A stretch of 13,109 nt of DNA. It comes from Thermoplasmata archaeon (GTDB taxonomy: Archaea; Thermoplasmatota; Thermoplasmata; Lutacidiplasmatales; UBA184). The notes under the pieces are model-generated. The model did no database searches, had not been told where the DNA came from, and saw only the letters and a program-made list of their open reading frames with translations. Made by a program: the position numbers and the translations under genes. Within the stretch, counting starts at the first letter, position 1. Each line of letters opens with the position of its first letter. The DNA is taken from NCBI GenBank assembly GCA_022750355.1, contig JAKIVW010000038.1:1-13109 (forward strand), in the 5' to 3' direction. Below are positions 6,717-13,109 of the stretch, in pieces.

Positions 6717-6740
6717 GGGGCTCCGGTCGTCCGGAGCCCC
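6717..6740. repeat. Perfect 10-bp hairpin after the FtsZ-like gene
   Basis: GGGGCTCCGG and CCGGAGCCCC flank the loop TCGT, an exact stem nine bases past the stop codon. There is no T-run after it, so it is not a standard archaeal terminator; it may protect the 3' end of the transcript or pause polymerase before the next promoter. Confidence 0.55.
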
Positions 6741-6759
6741 TCCGGCGGCCGACCCTTCA

Positions 6760-6768
6760 ACCTTAAGT
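6760..6768 (+). promoter_or_regulatory. Possible TATA box for the small membrane protein
   Basis: ACCTTAAGT lies about 30 bases before ATG 6794, which fits a leaderless start. It is a weak match chosen mainly on spacing. Confidence 0.35.
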
Positions 6769-6793
6769 GGAGACCTCTCTCGTCGGCCCCCCG

Positions 6794-6979
6794 ATGGACG
6801 GCCGCTGGTTCACCGTCGTGTTCCTCGAGATCCTCCCGATCATCCTGATCGCGGTCACGATCTGGAAGTTTGCGTCGAACCCGCTCGCGATTTTTTCCCT
6901 GCTGGCCGCGATGGTGGCCGGGGGTTTCTATCTCCTCAGCTACACCTCATCGTTCGGAGCCGCCGAGACCCCGCAGTAG
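6794..6979 (+). CDS. Small two-helix membrane protein, 61 residues
   Basis: No family recognised. ATG 6794 gives MDGRWFTVVFLEILPIILIAV as the start of helix 1 (about 6-25), a short KFASNP turn, and helix 2 (about 31-52), ending with a short polar tail. Both termini would be on the same side of the membrane. An in-frame GTG at 6767 would add nine residues but overlaps the apparent TATA box. The gene follows the FtsZ-like gene by 85 bases and a strong hairpin, with its own putative promoter, so it may be only a neighbour. Membrane anchors of tubulin-like proteins can be small hydrophobic proteins, but nothing in the sequence shows that role. Its stop is six bases from the stop of the convergent PAC2 gene. 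Confidence 0.6.
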   Translation: MDGRWFTVVFLEILPIILIAVTIWKFASNPLAIFSLLAAMVAGGFYLLSYTSSFGAAETPQ

Positions 6980-6985
6980 CGGGTC

Positions 6986-7777
6986 CTACCGGTACATGTC
7001 CGTCGCGGGCGCGGGAGCCCCAGGGCCGTTCTCTTCCGGGCTGGACGAATGGGCTTTCAGGGCCGCCCGAAGCGCTTTCTCGATCTGCTCGGCCTGCTGA
7101 CGCAACGGCTGAGTGTCGATCCGCAGCTCCGGGAGGAGGCGGTCGAGCGTCTCGATCAGGGCGGCCCCGGCACGATGGTCGGGGAGCCCCTCCGCGACGC
7201 GGGCGCTGACCAGAAGTGTCACCACCGGCAGGTCGCGGCCGATCCCCTGGACCAGGAGGGCGCCCGAGACCCCTCCGATCACGCCGTCCTGGAGGGTCCG
7301 GACCCCGGCGGATTCGAACATCTTTCTCAGCGACGGGTCCGAGTGGGAGAACGCAGCCCACACCTGGCTCGCTTCGGGGGAGGCCCCCGCCGCGGCGGAC
7401 TCACCGTCTTCCGGGTTGGGGACGATCCCCTCGAGGCACAGCAGCATCCGTGCCTTTCGAGCCTGGGCCCCCTCCAGGATCGTCCGCGCGATCGAATTCG
7501 CCTGGGTGGGCGTGGGGGGAAACTCGGACAGGACGAGACCGAGGTCGGCCCGACCGTAGACCCGGATCGTCGGATGCACCTCCCCTCCCTGCACGATGGC
7601 TACCGGTGCCAGGTCCGGGGACTCGAACCGGCCGACGCGGGGTAGTTTGAGGGCCCGGATCATGTAGTGACCGGCCACGGTCGTCGCGAGACCCGCGCTG
7701 GGAAACGAAGAGAGCACGACGGCTCCGGCCTGGAGCGTCGGGACCGTCAGATTCTCTTCCTTCCAGGTGTACTCCAT
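6986..7777 (-). CDS. PAC2-family protein
   Basis: 263 residues. The N-terminal region, with SSFPSAGLATTVAGHYMIRAL, then the segment around SPDLAPVAIVQGGEVHPTIRVY and the SEFPPTPTQANSIARTILEG stretch, is the layout of the PAC2 family, related to eukaryotic proteasome assembly chaperone 2 and widespread in archaea. A glycine-rich IGGVSGALL motif and the SARVAEGLPDHRAGAALIETLDRLL segment in the second half also match. The C-terminal ~35 residues are a charged helix followed by a Pro/Ser-rich tail. Archaeal members are soluble, and their function is not settled; proteasome chaperoning is a guess from the family name. ATG 7777 is chosen over upstream GTG/CTG-type extensions because GAGGG (7785-7789) precedes it by seven bases. 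The gene is divergent from fen1, with 112 bases between starts. Confidence 0.85.
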   Translation of the reverse strand: MEYTWKEENLTVPTLQAGAVVLSSFPSAGLATTVAGHYMIRALKLPRVGRFESPDLAPVAIVQGGEVHPTIRVYGRADLGLVLSEFPPTPTQANSIARTILEGAQARKARMLLCLEGIVPNPEDGESAAAGASPEASQVWAAFSHSDPSLRKMFESAGVRTLQDGVIGGVSGALLVQGIGRDLPVVTLLVSARVAEGLPDHRAGAALIETLDRLLPELRIDTQPLRQQAEQIEKALRAALKAHSSSPEENGPGAPAPATDMYR

Positions 7778-7813
7778 TCGCTGTCCCTCGAGGCCGGCCC
7801 AACCTCGGCCGCC

Positions 7814-7820
7814 CTTTAGG
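7814..7820 (-). promoter_or_regulatory. Possible TATA box for the PAC2 gene
   Basis: CCTAAAG on the minus strand lies about 40 bases before ATG 7777, giving a leader of roughly 13 bases that would still contain the GAGGG ribosome binding site. Confidence 0.35.
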
Positions 7821-7889
7821 GGCTGCGCCCACAGCACCTACCGACCTCCGCAGATACGGCCAAGTACTCGGCACCGCTCCTCGGCCGAC

Positions 7890-8924
7890 GTGGGGCTGCC
7901 GCTGCGCGACCTCGTGGAGGCGCAGGAGCTTCCGTGGGAGTCGCTCGCCGGTCGGACCCTCGCGGTGGACGGGTTCAACGCGATCTATCAGTTCCTCGCG
8001 ACCATGCGGCAGCGGGACGGCCAGTTGTTCACCGACGCGCAGGGGCGGGTCACGAGCCACCTGATGGGTGTATTCTATCGAACGACCTCCCTCATGGGGG
8101 AGGGCGTGCTCCCGGTCTGGGTCTTCGACGGACGATCCCCGGAACGAAAGGCGGGGACGATCCGTCAGCGGATCGCGGCGAAGGAACGGGCCGAAGGCGA
8201 GTATCAGCAGGCCCTCGCCGCCGGTGACCTTGAAACGGCGCGACGGAAGGCGGCCCAGACGTCCCACCTGACCCGACCGATGGTGGACGAGATCGTCCAG
8301 ATGCTCTCCGCTCTGGGGGTCCCGACCGTCCAAGCCCCGGGCGAGGGGGAGGCCCAAGCGGCCTACATGGCCGCCCAGGGGGTCGTCTGGGGTTCCTCCT
8401 CCGAAGATTACGACAGCCTCCTCTTCGGCGCGCCGCGACTCATTCGAGGGCTCGCGGCCCGGAATCGGGGCGGGAGTTCTCCCGGTGCCCAGATCGTCGA
8501 CCGGGGCGAACTGCTCGCTCGACTCGGGATCGACGGGGAGGAACTGATCCTGATCGGTCTGCTCATCGGTACGGATTTCAACGAGGGCGCCAAAGGGTAT
8601 GGGCCCAAGCGGGCCCTCAAACTGGTCCAAGAGCACCTCGGGTTCGCCGCGACCCTCGCGCGCGCCGGGATCGATCCCACCGAGGGGGAGGAGGTGGCCC
8701 GTATCTTCCGAGAGGCTCCGCACGTCGAGGTCGCCTCCATCTCGTTCGGACCGGTGGACGAGGATGCGGTCCGCCGCCTCCTGGTCGAGGGCCACGGCTT
8801 CAACGAAGGCCGGGTGAAGAACGCCATCGGGCGGGCGCGTCAGCGGCCCCGGCCCGCCACCAGCCCGGCCGAGGCCCGCGGACACCAAACCCTTTTGGAG
8901 ACGTTCGGAGGAGGCCCCTCGTGA
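7890..8924 (+). CDS. fen: Flap endonuclease 1
   Basis: Structure-specific nuclease that removes 5' flaps and RNA primers during Okazaki-fragment maturation and repair, loaded by PCNA. From GTG 7890 the protein is 344 residues, the usual archaeal length. All metal-binding acidic residues are in place: Asp27 (VDGFNAIY), Asp80 (VFDGRSP), Glu152 and Glu154 (PGEGEAQ), Asp173 and Asp175 (EDYDSLLFG) and Asp229 (GTDFNEG). The first six numbers are those of Pyrococcus FEN1 exactly, which supports this start over longer in-frame versions reaching back to 7767. The H2tH segment reads GYGPKRAL. The C-terminus has QTLLETFG (333-340), a PCNA-interacting PIP box. Its stop overlaps the ftcD start as GTGA, so the two are translationally coupled. 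Only a weak TATA candidate is visible near 7862-7868. Confidence 0.97.
   Translation: MGLPLRDLVEAQELPWESLAGRTLAVDGFNAIYQFLATMRQRDGQLFTDAQGRVTSHLMGVFYRTTSLMGEGVLPVWVFDGRSPERKAGTIRQRIAAKERAEGEYQQALAAGDLETARRKAAQTSHLTRPMVDEIVQMLSALGVPTVQAPGEGEAQAAYMAAQGVVWGSSSEDYDSLLFGAPRLIRGLAARNRGGSSPGAQIVDRGELLARLGIDGEELILIGLLIGTDFNEGAKGYGPKRALKLVQEHLGFAATLARAGIDPTEGEEVARIFREAPHVEVASISFGPVDEDAVRRLLVEGHGFNEGRVKNAIGRARQRPRPATSPAEARGHQTLLETFGGGPS
8907..8914 (+). promoter_or_regulatory. Strong ribosome binding site inside the end of fen
   Basis: GGAGGAGG lies six bases before GTG 8921, within the last codons of fen. It is the strongest Shine-Dalgarno match in the window and fixes the ftcD start. Confidence 0.75.
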
Positions 8925-10390
8925 GCCCGTACGAGTGCGGCCCCAATTTCTCCGAGGGCCGCGACCCCGCCAAGATCGAGCGGATCGTGGCCGCCGGGCG
9001 GGAGGTACCCGGAGTCACCGTGCTGGACGTGGAGCGGAATGCCGACCACAACCGCGCGGTCGTCAGCCTCGTCGGCGAAGGGGATGCCCTCCTCGAGGGT
9101 GTGTTTCGGATGATCCGAGTGGCGGCCCAAGAGATCGACGTGAACCAGCATCGAGGCGAACATCCTCGGATGGGCGCGACCGATGTGGTCCCGTTCGTCC
9201 CCCTGGGGACGGCGACGATGCCCGAGGCGGTCCGGCTCGCCGAGCGTCTCGGCGACCGGGTGGCGCGCGAACTGTCGATCCCCGTCTTTCTCTACGCGGC
9301 GGCGGCTCGGCGACCGGAGCGCGCGGACCTGGCCCGGGTCCGCGAAGGTCAGTTCGAAGGACTCCGTACCACGATCGAAACCGACCCGGCCCGAGCGCCC
9401 GATTTCGGCGAGGCCCACCTCCACCCGACGGCCGGTGCGATCGCGATCGGCGCCCGCCCGGTCCTGATCGCCTTCAACGCGTACCTGACGACCCCCGATG
9501 TCACCATCGCGAAGAAGATCGCGAAAGCTGTCCGCGCCCGCGACGGCGGCCTTCCGGAAGTGAAGGCGTTGGGATTCGATATCGCCGAACGGCACCGGGC
9601 GCAGGTCTCGATGAACCTCACCGACTATCGCATCACCCCGATCCACCGAGCGCTCGAAGCGGTTCGTCGGGAGGCGCAGCGGTACGGGGTGGGAGTCGAG
9701 GAGTCCGAAATCGTGGGGCTGGTGCCGGAAGATGCCCTCTTCGATTCCGCCGAGTACTACCTGCAGCTCCACGGGTTCGATCGGGCCGCCGTACTGGAAC
9801 GGAAGGTGCGCGGCGTGGAGGCCGCGGCGACCGGCGAATCGCTCCGCGCGTTCACCGACCGTATGGCGGCCCGGACTCCCACCCCCGGAGGCGGAAGCGC
9901 CGCGGCGGCGGCGGGAGCGATGGCCGCCGCCCTGGGAGAAATGGTCCTCGCCTATTCGATCGACTCCGCCCACCCCGACCCGGCCCTCTCGTCGCTCATG
10001 AACACGCTCGCGACCGGTCGTCAGCGATTGCTGGAGCTGGTCACCGAGGATTCGCAATCCTACGAAGCGGTCCGAGCCGCCCGAAAGGCGCGCGGGGCCC
10101 AACCCGGAGCGGACCAGGAGCGAGCCTACGTCACCGCCCTCCAGGGGGCGGCCGATGTTCCGCTCTCGACCGCCCGGCTGGCGAGCGACCTGGCTCGGCA
10201 GCTCGCCGAAGTTCGAGGTCGGACGAAGGCGATGTTGGGGAGCGACATCACGACGGCGCTCGCCCTCTTTCGCGCCGCCACGGAAGGCGCGCTGGCCAAT
10301 GTGGAGATCAATTTGATCGACCTGCGGGCGGCGCAGGTCACGACGGGCGCGCTGGAGGCCGAGGTGGCCCGCCTCCGGGCCGGGACCTAA
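8921..10390 (+). CDS. ftcD: Bifunctional glutamate formimidoyltransferase / formimidoyl-folate cyclodeaminase
   Basis: Predicted to transfer the formimino group from formiminoglutamate (end of histidine degradation) to a folate carrier, then cyclise it with release of ammonia. The 489 residues contain two domains. The transferase (about 1-300) has PNFSEGRD near 8-15, DHNR at 42-45, and HRGEHPRMGATDVVPF near 77-92, where His81 corresponds to the known catalytic histidine. The cyclodeaminase (about 305-489) opens FTDRMAARTPTPGGGSAAA, has the expected all-helical composition and the SDITTA motif near 441-446. Bacteria often encode the two activities separately; the fused form is known from animals and occurs in some prokaryotes. 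No hutH, hutU or hutI gene is in view, so the histidine-pathway role rests on homology, and the carrier (tetrahydrofolate or an archaeal pterin) is unknown. Sits between fen and a riboflavin-pathway reductase in one operon. Confidence 0.93.
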   Translation: MSPYECGPNFSEGRDPAKIERIVAAGREVPGVTVLDVERNADHNRAVVSLVGEGDALLEGVFRMIRVAAQEIDVNQHRGEHPRMGATDVVPFVPLGTATMPEAVRLAERLGDRVARELSIPVFLYAAAARRPERADLARVREGQFEGLRTTIETDPARAPDFGEAHLHPTAGAIAIGARPVLIAFNAYLTTPDVTIAKKIAKAVRARDGGLPEVKALGFDIAERHRAQVSMNLTDYRITPIHRALEAVRREAQRYGVGVEESEIVGLVPEDALFDSAEYYLQLHGFDRAAVLERKVRGVEAAATGESLRAFTDRMAARTPTPGGGSAAAAAGAMAAALGEMVLAYSIDSAHPDPALSSLMNTLATGRQRLLELVTEDSQSYEAVRAARKARGAQPGADQERAYVTALQGAADVPLSTARLASDLARQLAEVRGRTKAMLGSDITTALALFRAATEGALANVEINLIDLRAAQVTTGALEAEVARLRAGT

Positions 10391-10395
10391 GGATC

Positions 10396-11067
10396 GTGTC
10401 CGGTCCCCCCGAACCGGTCCCGTCCGACCGCCCCCGCGTCTGGGTCAACTGTGCCGTCTCCATGGACGGTCGGCTCGCGTTCGCCCATGGGGTCCGCGCT
10501 TCTCTCTCCGGGCCGGAGGACCTGGTGCGGGTCCACCGACTTCGGGCCGGGTCGGACGCCATCCTCGTCGGCGTGGGAACGGTCGTCCAGGACGACCCCT
10601 CCCTCCGGCTCAAGCCGGAGCTGCTCGACGAACTTCCGAAACGCCCTCCTCGTCGGGTGGTTGTGGATGCCTCGGGCCGCACCCCGGTTTCGGCCCGGAT
10701 CCTGGACTCGAGCGCTCCGACGATCGTGGCCACGACGGAGAACAACGCTCGAACGTACCCGGACCACGTGCACGTGCTCCGAGCGGGCCGAGACCAGGTC
10801 GACCTCCGACTCCTGTTCCGCTTGCTGCGGGACCTCGGCGTGGCCCAACTCATGGTCGAAGGGGGTTCGCGGATCCTGGCGAGCGTCGCCCGGGAGAGAC
10901 TGTTCGATCGCTGGACGATCTACTACGCTCCGGTCCTGGTGGGCGGGACGACCGCTCCCTCGATGGTTCGAGGCCCGGAGTCGATCGGTCCCACCGATCT
11001 CGTGCGACTGAAACTCGAGTCGGTGGCCCCACTCGGAGAGGGGTTCCTCGCGACCTTGCGCCCGTAG
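10396..11067 (+). CDS. rib7: 2,5-diamino-6-ribosylamino-4(3H)-pyrimidinone 5'-phosphate reductase (RibD C-terminal-like)
   Basis: NAD(P)H-dependent reductase of the archaeal/fungal riboflavin route, in which the ribosyl side chain is reduced before deamination. The 223 residues from GTG 10396 are the stand-alone reductase domain with no attached deaminase. Motifs of the dihydrofolate-reductase-like fold: VNCAVSMDGRLA near 17-28, SGPEDLVRVHRLRAGSDAILVG spanning about 38-59 with GTVVQDDPSLR following, RRVVVDASGRTP near 85-96, LMVEGGSRIL near 151-160, and DRWTIYYAPVLVGG near 169-182. The start is five bases past the ftcD stop, with AAGGA overlapping that stop as a short-spaced ribosome binding site, so it belongs to the same operon. 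Gene family is clear; the exact reductase substrate is by homology to the archaeal enzyme. Confidence 0.9.
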   Translation: MSGPPEPVPSDRPRVWVNCAVSMDGRLAFAHGVRASLSGPEDLVRVHRLRAGSDAILVGVGTVVQDDPSLRLKPELLDELPKRPPRRVVVDASGRTPVSARILDSSAPTIVATTENNARTYPDHVHVLRAGRDQVDLRLLFRLLRDLGVAQLMVEGGSRILASVARERLFDRWTIYYAPVLVGGTTAPSMVRGPESIGPTDLVRLKLESVAPLGEGFLATLRP

Positions 11068-11114
11068 CGACGGCCTCCGGGTCGCCGAAAGGTCGGCCGG
11101 GCCGTGCAGGGGTA

Positions 11115-11123
11115 GTTCTATAG
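11115..11123 (+). promoter_or_regulatory. TATA box for the downstream membrane protein
   Basis: GTTCTATAG is an AT-rich block in the 89-base gap after the reductase gene. It predicts a transcript start near 11145, just before the GAGGT ribosome binding site of ATG 11157. Confidence 0.5.
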
Positions 11124-11156
11124 ACCAGTTCCCCGTCCCGCGTGTCAGAGGTTGAC

Positions 11157-11684
11157 ATGCGCATCGGGTTCGTCGTGGTGGGAGTGGTTCTGGTCTTGCT
11201 GGGTGCCGTACTGGCGTTCGTCCCACTGATCCAGGTCGCGTCGCAGACAATCACCGAAGGGACGCCGTACGAGGCGAACGTGACCGGGGTTTCCGTAACG
11301 GGAAGCGTCCCGGCCTCCGTATCCTGGAGCTCGAACGCGACCATCTCGATCGAAGTCGGGACCTGCTCGACCTTGCAATCCAACGGCATGTGTTCCGGCT
11401 CCGTGAGCCTCCTTCCGATCCAGAACGGAACGAGCGGCACGTTCTCCTTCTCCGTCCCCACGGGAGGAGCGTTCGTCGTGGCCATCGCCTCTCTCAGCGC
11501 CGCTACGGCGTCGATCACGGTGAAACTCGCTCAGTCCACGATCGGTCTCATCCTCCTCATCGTAGGGATCCTGCTCCTGATCGTCGGATTGGTCCTGAAG
11601 CGCAAAGGTTCCAAGATGGCCGCGTCCTCGATGGCAGCGCCCATGCCCTCGACCCCGCCGGCCTCACCGCCGCCACCCCCCTAG
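11157..11684 (+). CDS. Surface membrane protein with two helices and proline-rich tail
   Basis: No named family recognised. The 175 residues from ATG 11157 have an N-terminal helix (about 3-22: GFVVVGVVLVLLGAVLAFVP), a Ser/Thr/Val-rich outer domain of about 100 residues with sequons NVT, NAT and NGT and two nearby cysteines (in GTCST and GMCSG) that may pair, then a second helix (about 127-147: IGLILLIVGILLLIVGLVL) ending in KRKGSK, and a cytosolic tail finishing with PPASPPPPP. The basic residues after helix 2 place the tail inside and the sequon domain outside. GAGGT at 11148-11152 lies four bases before the ATG; GTG 11142 is an in-frame alternative that would suit a leaderless mRNA and add five residues. 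It has its own TATA box, so it is probably not part of the fen operon. Confidence 0.75.
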   Translation: MRIGFVVVGVVLVLLGAVLAFVPLIQVASQTITEGTPYEANVTGVSVTGSVPASVSWSSNATISIEVGTCSTLQSNGMCSGSVSLLPIQNGTSGTFSFSVPTGGAFVVAIASLSAATASITVKLAQSTIGLILLIVGILLLIVGLVLKRKGSKMAASSMAAPMPSTPPASPPPPP

Positions 11685-11766
11685 ACCGCCCCCCGCCGGC
11701 CGCGGTACCCTCGCCGCCGCCGGAGTTCGGCGATCGGAAGGCGAGACCGCGTAGTCCCGGCGCACC

Positions 11767-11773
11767 GCTTATC
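11767..11773 (+). promoter_or_regulatory. Possible TATA box for the FAH-family gene
   Basis: GCTTATC is the only AT-rich block in the 123-base gap. It predicts a transcript start near 11796, which would place a GAGG ribosome binding site at the very beginning of the message. Confidence 0.4.
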
Positions 11774-11797
11774 ACCCTTCGAGCCTCCCCCGGCATC

Positions 11798-11801
11798 GAG
11801 G
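11798..11801 (+). promoter_or_regulatory. Ribosome binding site pointing to an ACG start
   Basis: GAGG (11798-11801) is followed after six bases by ACG 11808, ideal spacing for initiation there. No ATG, GTG or TTG lies at that place. This site decides the proposed start of the next gene. Confidence 0.45.
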
Positions 11802-11807
11802 CGTTCC

Positions 11808-12791
11808 ACGAAGCTCGTACACTTCACCCTCGCCGACCAATTCCATTTCGGGATGGTCACAGATTCGAACGAGTACATCGACCTGGACACGGCGTGCCGC
11901 GACTACCTGGGTGTCAATCCGGTCAAGGGGGCGGACCCGAGCCGCTTCCGCGATATGCAATCGTTCTTCCAGGGGGGGGCCGATTCGGTGGCCCTCACCA
12001 AGAAGATCCTGGACTACATCGCCCGCCGGCGCGGGATGGGGTGGACGCCCCGGGCCGCCACGGGTGCGCGGTTCCTGTTCAAACCGGAGGAGGGGGTCAA
12101 GCTGCTCGCCCCGGTCGTACGGGGAACCAAGATCTACTGCATGGCCTCGAACTCGAAGAGCCACCTGGCGGAGCAAGGAAAGCCCCTCCCGAAGCAGCCG
12201 TACGTCTTCTCTCGTTTCTTCAACAGCCTCGTCGGGCCGAGCGAGTCCCTCGTCCTCAACCCGGCGGGCCAATTCCCGGACGTCGAACTCGAGCTCGCGG
12301 TCGTGATCGGGCTCCGAGGCAAGCATATCCCGGCCGAGAAGGCGATGGAGCATGTGGCCGGTTACACGATCGCCCTCGACATGGGATACCGCGACCTCCA
12401 GTACCCGGCGGAGGGACCCGTCGACTGGACGATGGGCAAGGGGTTCGACGCGACCATGGCGGTCGGGCCCTGGGTCGTCCCCAAGGAGGAGGTCGGGCCC
12501 GCGTACCCGCTCCAGATGCAACTCACGGTGGCCGGACAGGTCCGGCAGAAGGGGGACACGACGGACTATGTGTTCCGCATCCCGGAGATCATCGCCCACT
12601 TTTCGAAGGGGATCACCTTCGAGCCCGGCGACGTGATCTCGCTCGGAAGTCTGGGCGGGACCCCGGGGTTCGAATTCGGTAAGGAGAGCCGGAAATTGAA
12701 GGCCGGGGACGTCATCGAGGCCGAGATCGAGAAGATCGGTCGGCTCGTGCTGCCGGTCAAAGCCGAGGCGCCGCCTCCCCCCGCAGCGTAA
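11808..12791 (+). CDS. Fumarylacetoacetate hydrolase (FAH) family enzyme, probable non-AUG (ACG) start
   Basis: Member of the FAH superfamily, whose enzymes hydrolyse or decarboxylate beta-keto acids in aromatic and sugar-acid breakdown using one divalent metal. The conventional start is ATG 11853 (312 residues), but the 15 codons before it encode TKLVHFTLADQFHFG, which matches the normal N-terminal strand of the family, and GAGG sits six bases before ACG 11808. The FAH core is clear. Numbered from Met11853: KIYCMASNSKSHLAE near 93-107, VFSRFFNSLVGP near 118-129, the metal ligands Glu145 and Glu147 (VELELAVVIG) with Asp176 (ALDMGYRD), WTMGKGFD near 192-199, RIPEIIAHFS near 242-251 and GDVISLGSLGGTPGF near 259-273. 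The substrate cannot be read from sequence; acylpyruvate or 2-keto-3-deoxy-acid activity is possible. It overlaps priS tail to tail by 35 bases. It has its own likely promoter at 11767. Confidence 0.85.
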   Translation, partial: TKLVHFTLADQFHFGMVTDSNEYIDLDTACRDYLGVNPVKGADPSRFRDMQSFFQGGADSVALTKKILDYIARRRGMGWTPRAATGARFLFKPEEGVKLLAPVVRGTKIYCMASNSKSHLAEQGKPLPKQPYVFSRFFNSLVGPSESLVLNPAGQFPDVELELAVVIGLRGKHIPAEKAMEHVAGYTIALDMGYRDLQYPAEGPVDWTMGKGFDATMAVGPWVVPKEEVGPAYPLQMQLTVAGQVRQKGDTTDYVFRIPEIIAHFSKGITFEPGDVISLGSLGGTPGFEFGKESRKLKAGDVIEAEIEKIGRLVLPVKAEAPPPPAA

Positions 12792-13109
12792 GGAACAGCG
12801 CGGCGGCGGTCGGGATCCGGTCGCTCGCACCCGCCTTCCCCTCGAGGCGGCCGTCGCCCCAGGGGTAGCTGACGTCCTCCCGGAAGGAGACCTCGGCCCG
12901 CTCGGCTGCCGGTGCGGAGATCAAGGCGTCCCGCAGCGGCTCGAACCGCTCCAGCGCGTTCCGGGTCAACGGGACGACCCGGAAACCGGTCCCTCCGTGC
13001 AAGGACGAGGGAAGTCGGATCAGCCGATGGACATCGGTGGTCACCGGAGCGTCTGTCTCGCCCTGGACCTCGACCGCCGCGGCGGGGATCACCGCGTCGA
13101 GGAACTCCT
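12757..13109 (-). CDS. priS: DNA primase small (catalytic) subunit, C-terminal part only
   Basis: The last ~116 residues of a gene entering from the right edge on the minus strand; the reading frame is open to 13109, so the GTG at 13092 is internal and not a start. The segment beginning ETDAPVTTDVHRLIRLPSSLHG and continuing TGFRVVPL is the conserved C-terminal motif of archaeal/eukaryotic PriS, including the basic and histidine residues that contact nucleotide. It then runs through LERFEPLRDALIS to an Ala/Leu-rich end. PriS makes primers with PriL at the replication fork. The catalytic Asp pair should lie upstream, outside the window. The stop at 12757-12759 falls inside the FAH-family gene. 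A second replication gene, fen, lies about 4 kb away on the other strand, in a different transcription unit. Confidence 0.92.
   Translation of the reverse strand, partial: EFLDAVIPAAAVEVQGETDAPVTTDVHRLIRLPSSLHGGTGFRVVPLTRNALERFEPLRDALISAPAAERAEVSFREDVSYPWGDGRLEGKAGASDRIPTAAALFLTLRGEAAPRL

Noticed and set aside
7401..8888. A 495-codon minus-strand open frame
   Set aside because: Antisense to fen and out of frame with the PAC2 gene; Arg/Gly/Pro-rich composition typical of GC-rich shadow frames.
8840..10102. A 420-codon minus-strand open frame
   Set aside because: Antisense shadow of ftcD with no recognisable motif, while ftcD has every family motif in order.
8935..11067. A 710-codon plus-strand open frame
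   Set aside because: Its first two thirds are the +2 shadow of ftcD, rich in Arg/Gly/Pro; only the part from 10396 is a real gene (the reductase). It is not a fusion protein.
11067..11085. GCGAC...GTCGC inverted repeat after the reductase gene
   Set aside because: Only a five-base stem with no T tract; such pairs are common by chance in GC-rich DNA.
11390..12682. A 430-codon plus-strand open frame
   Set aside because: Out-of-frame shadow across the membrane-protein end, the gap and the FAH-family gene.
12757..13092. priS fragment read as a complete 111-residue gene from GTG 13092
   Set aside because: The frame stays open to the window edge and the visible sequence is only the conserved C-terminal part of a much longer family.

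Overview
The window is from a GC-rich archaeon. Evidence for this: an archaeal-type phosphoglycerate mutase, FEN1 flap endonuclease with a PCNA-binding tail, the C-terminus of DNA primase PriS, a PAC2-family protein, type IV pilins with the archaeal RAVSP-type N-terminus, and TATA boxes sitting 25-30 bases before starts or predicted transcript ends (leaderless or short-leader mRNAs). A Thermoplasmatota-like lineage is my best guess, from gene content only. There is no tRNA, rRNA, CRISPR array, transposase or phage gene that I can support.

Layout. (1) 1-1137, minus: apgM, cut by the window edge before its C-terminus. (2) 1170-2261, plus: a four-helix membrane glycoprotein with a cytosolic zinc ribbon. 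(3) 2374-4731, minus: two pilin-like genes, a 529-residue protein with a large sequon-rich ectodomain and an ordinary ~200-residue pilin, each with its own TATA box and separated by a T-rich terminator. (4) 4732-5293: the largest gap, holding the pilin promoter, two adjacent dyads and the promoter and repeats of the next unit. (5) 5294-6708, plus: a tandem ribbon-helix-helix (RHH) protein and a divergent, shortened FtsZ/tubulin-like GTPase. (6) 6794-6979, plus: a 61-residue two-helix membrane protein, tail to tail with (7) a minus-strand PAC2 protein at 6986-7777. (8) 7890-11067, plus: a tight operon of fen1, bifunctional ftcD and a riboflavin-pathway reductase. (9) 11157-11684, plus: a surface membrane protein. 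(10) 11808-12791, plus: a fumarylacetoacetate-hydrolase-family enzyme that seems to start at an ACG codon. (11) 12757-13109, minus: the end of priS, overlapping the previous gene tail to tail.

Functional picture. Most genes are core archaeal housekeeping (glycolysis, replication, riboflavin and folate/histidine metabolism) mixed with cell-surface proteins. The least ordinary unit is the tandem-RHH plus FtsZ-like pair. It resembles the known coupling of RHH regulators with ftsZ in archaea (CdrS and ftsZ2 in haloarchaea), but here the tubulin-like protein lacks the synergy (T7) loop and the usual C-terminal domain, and the promoter carries helically phased repeats.
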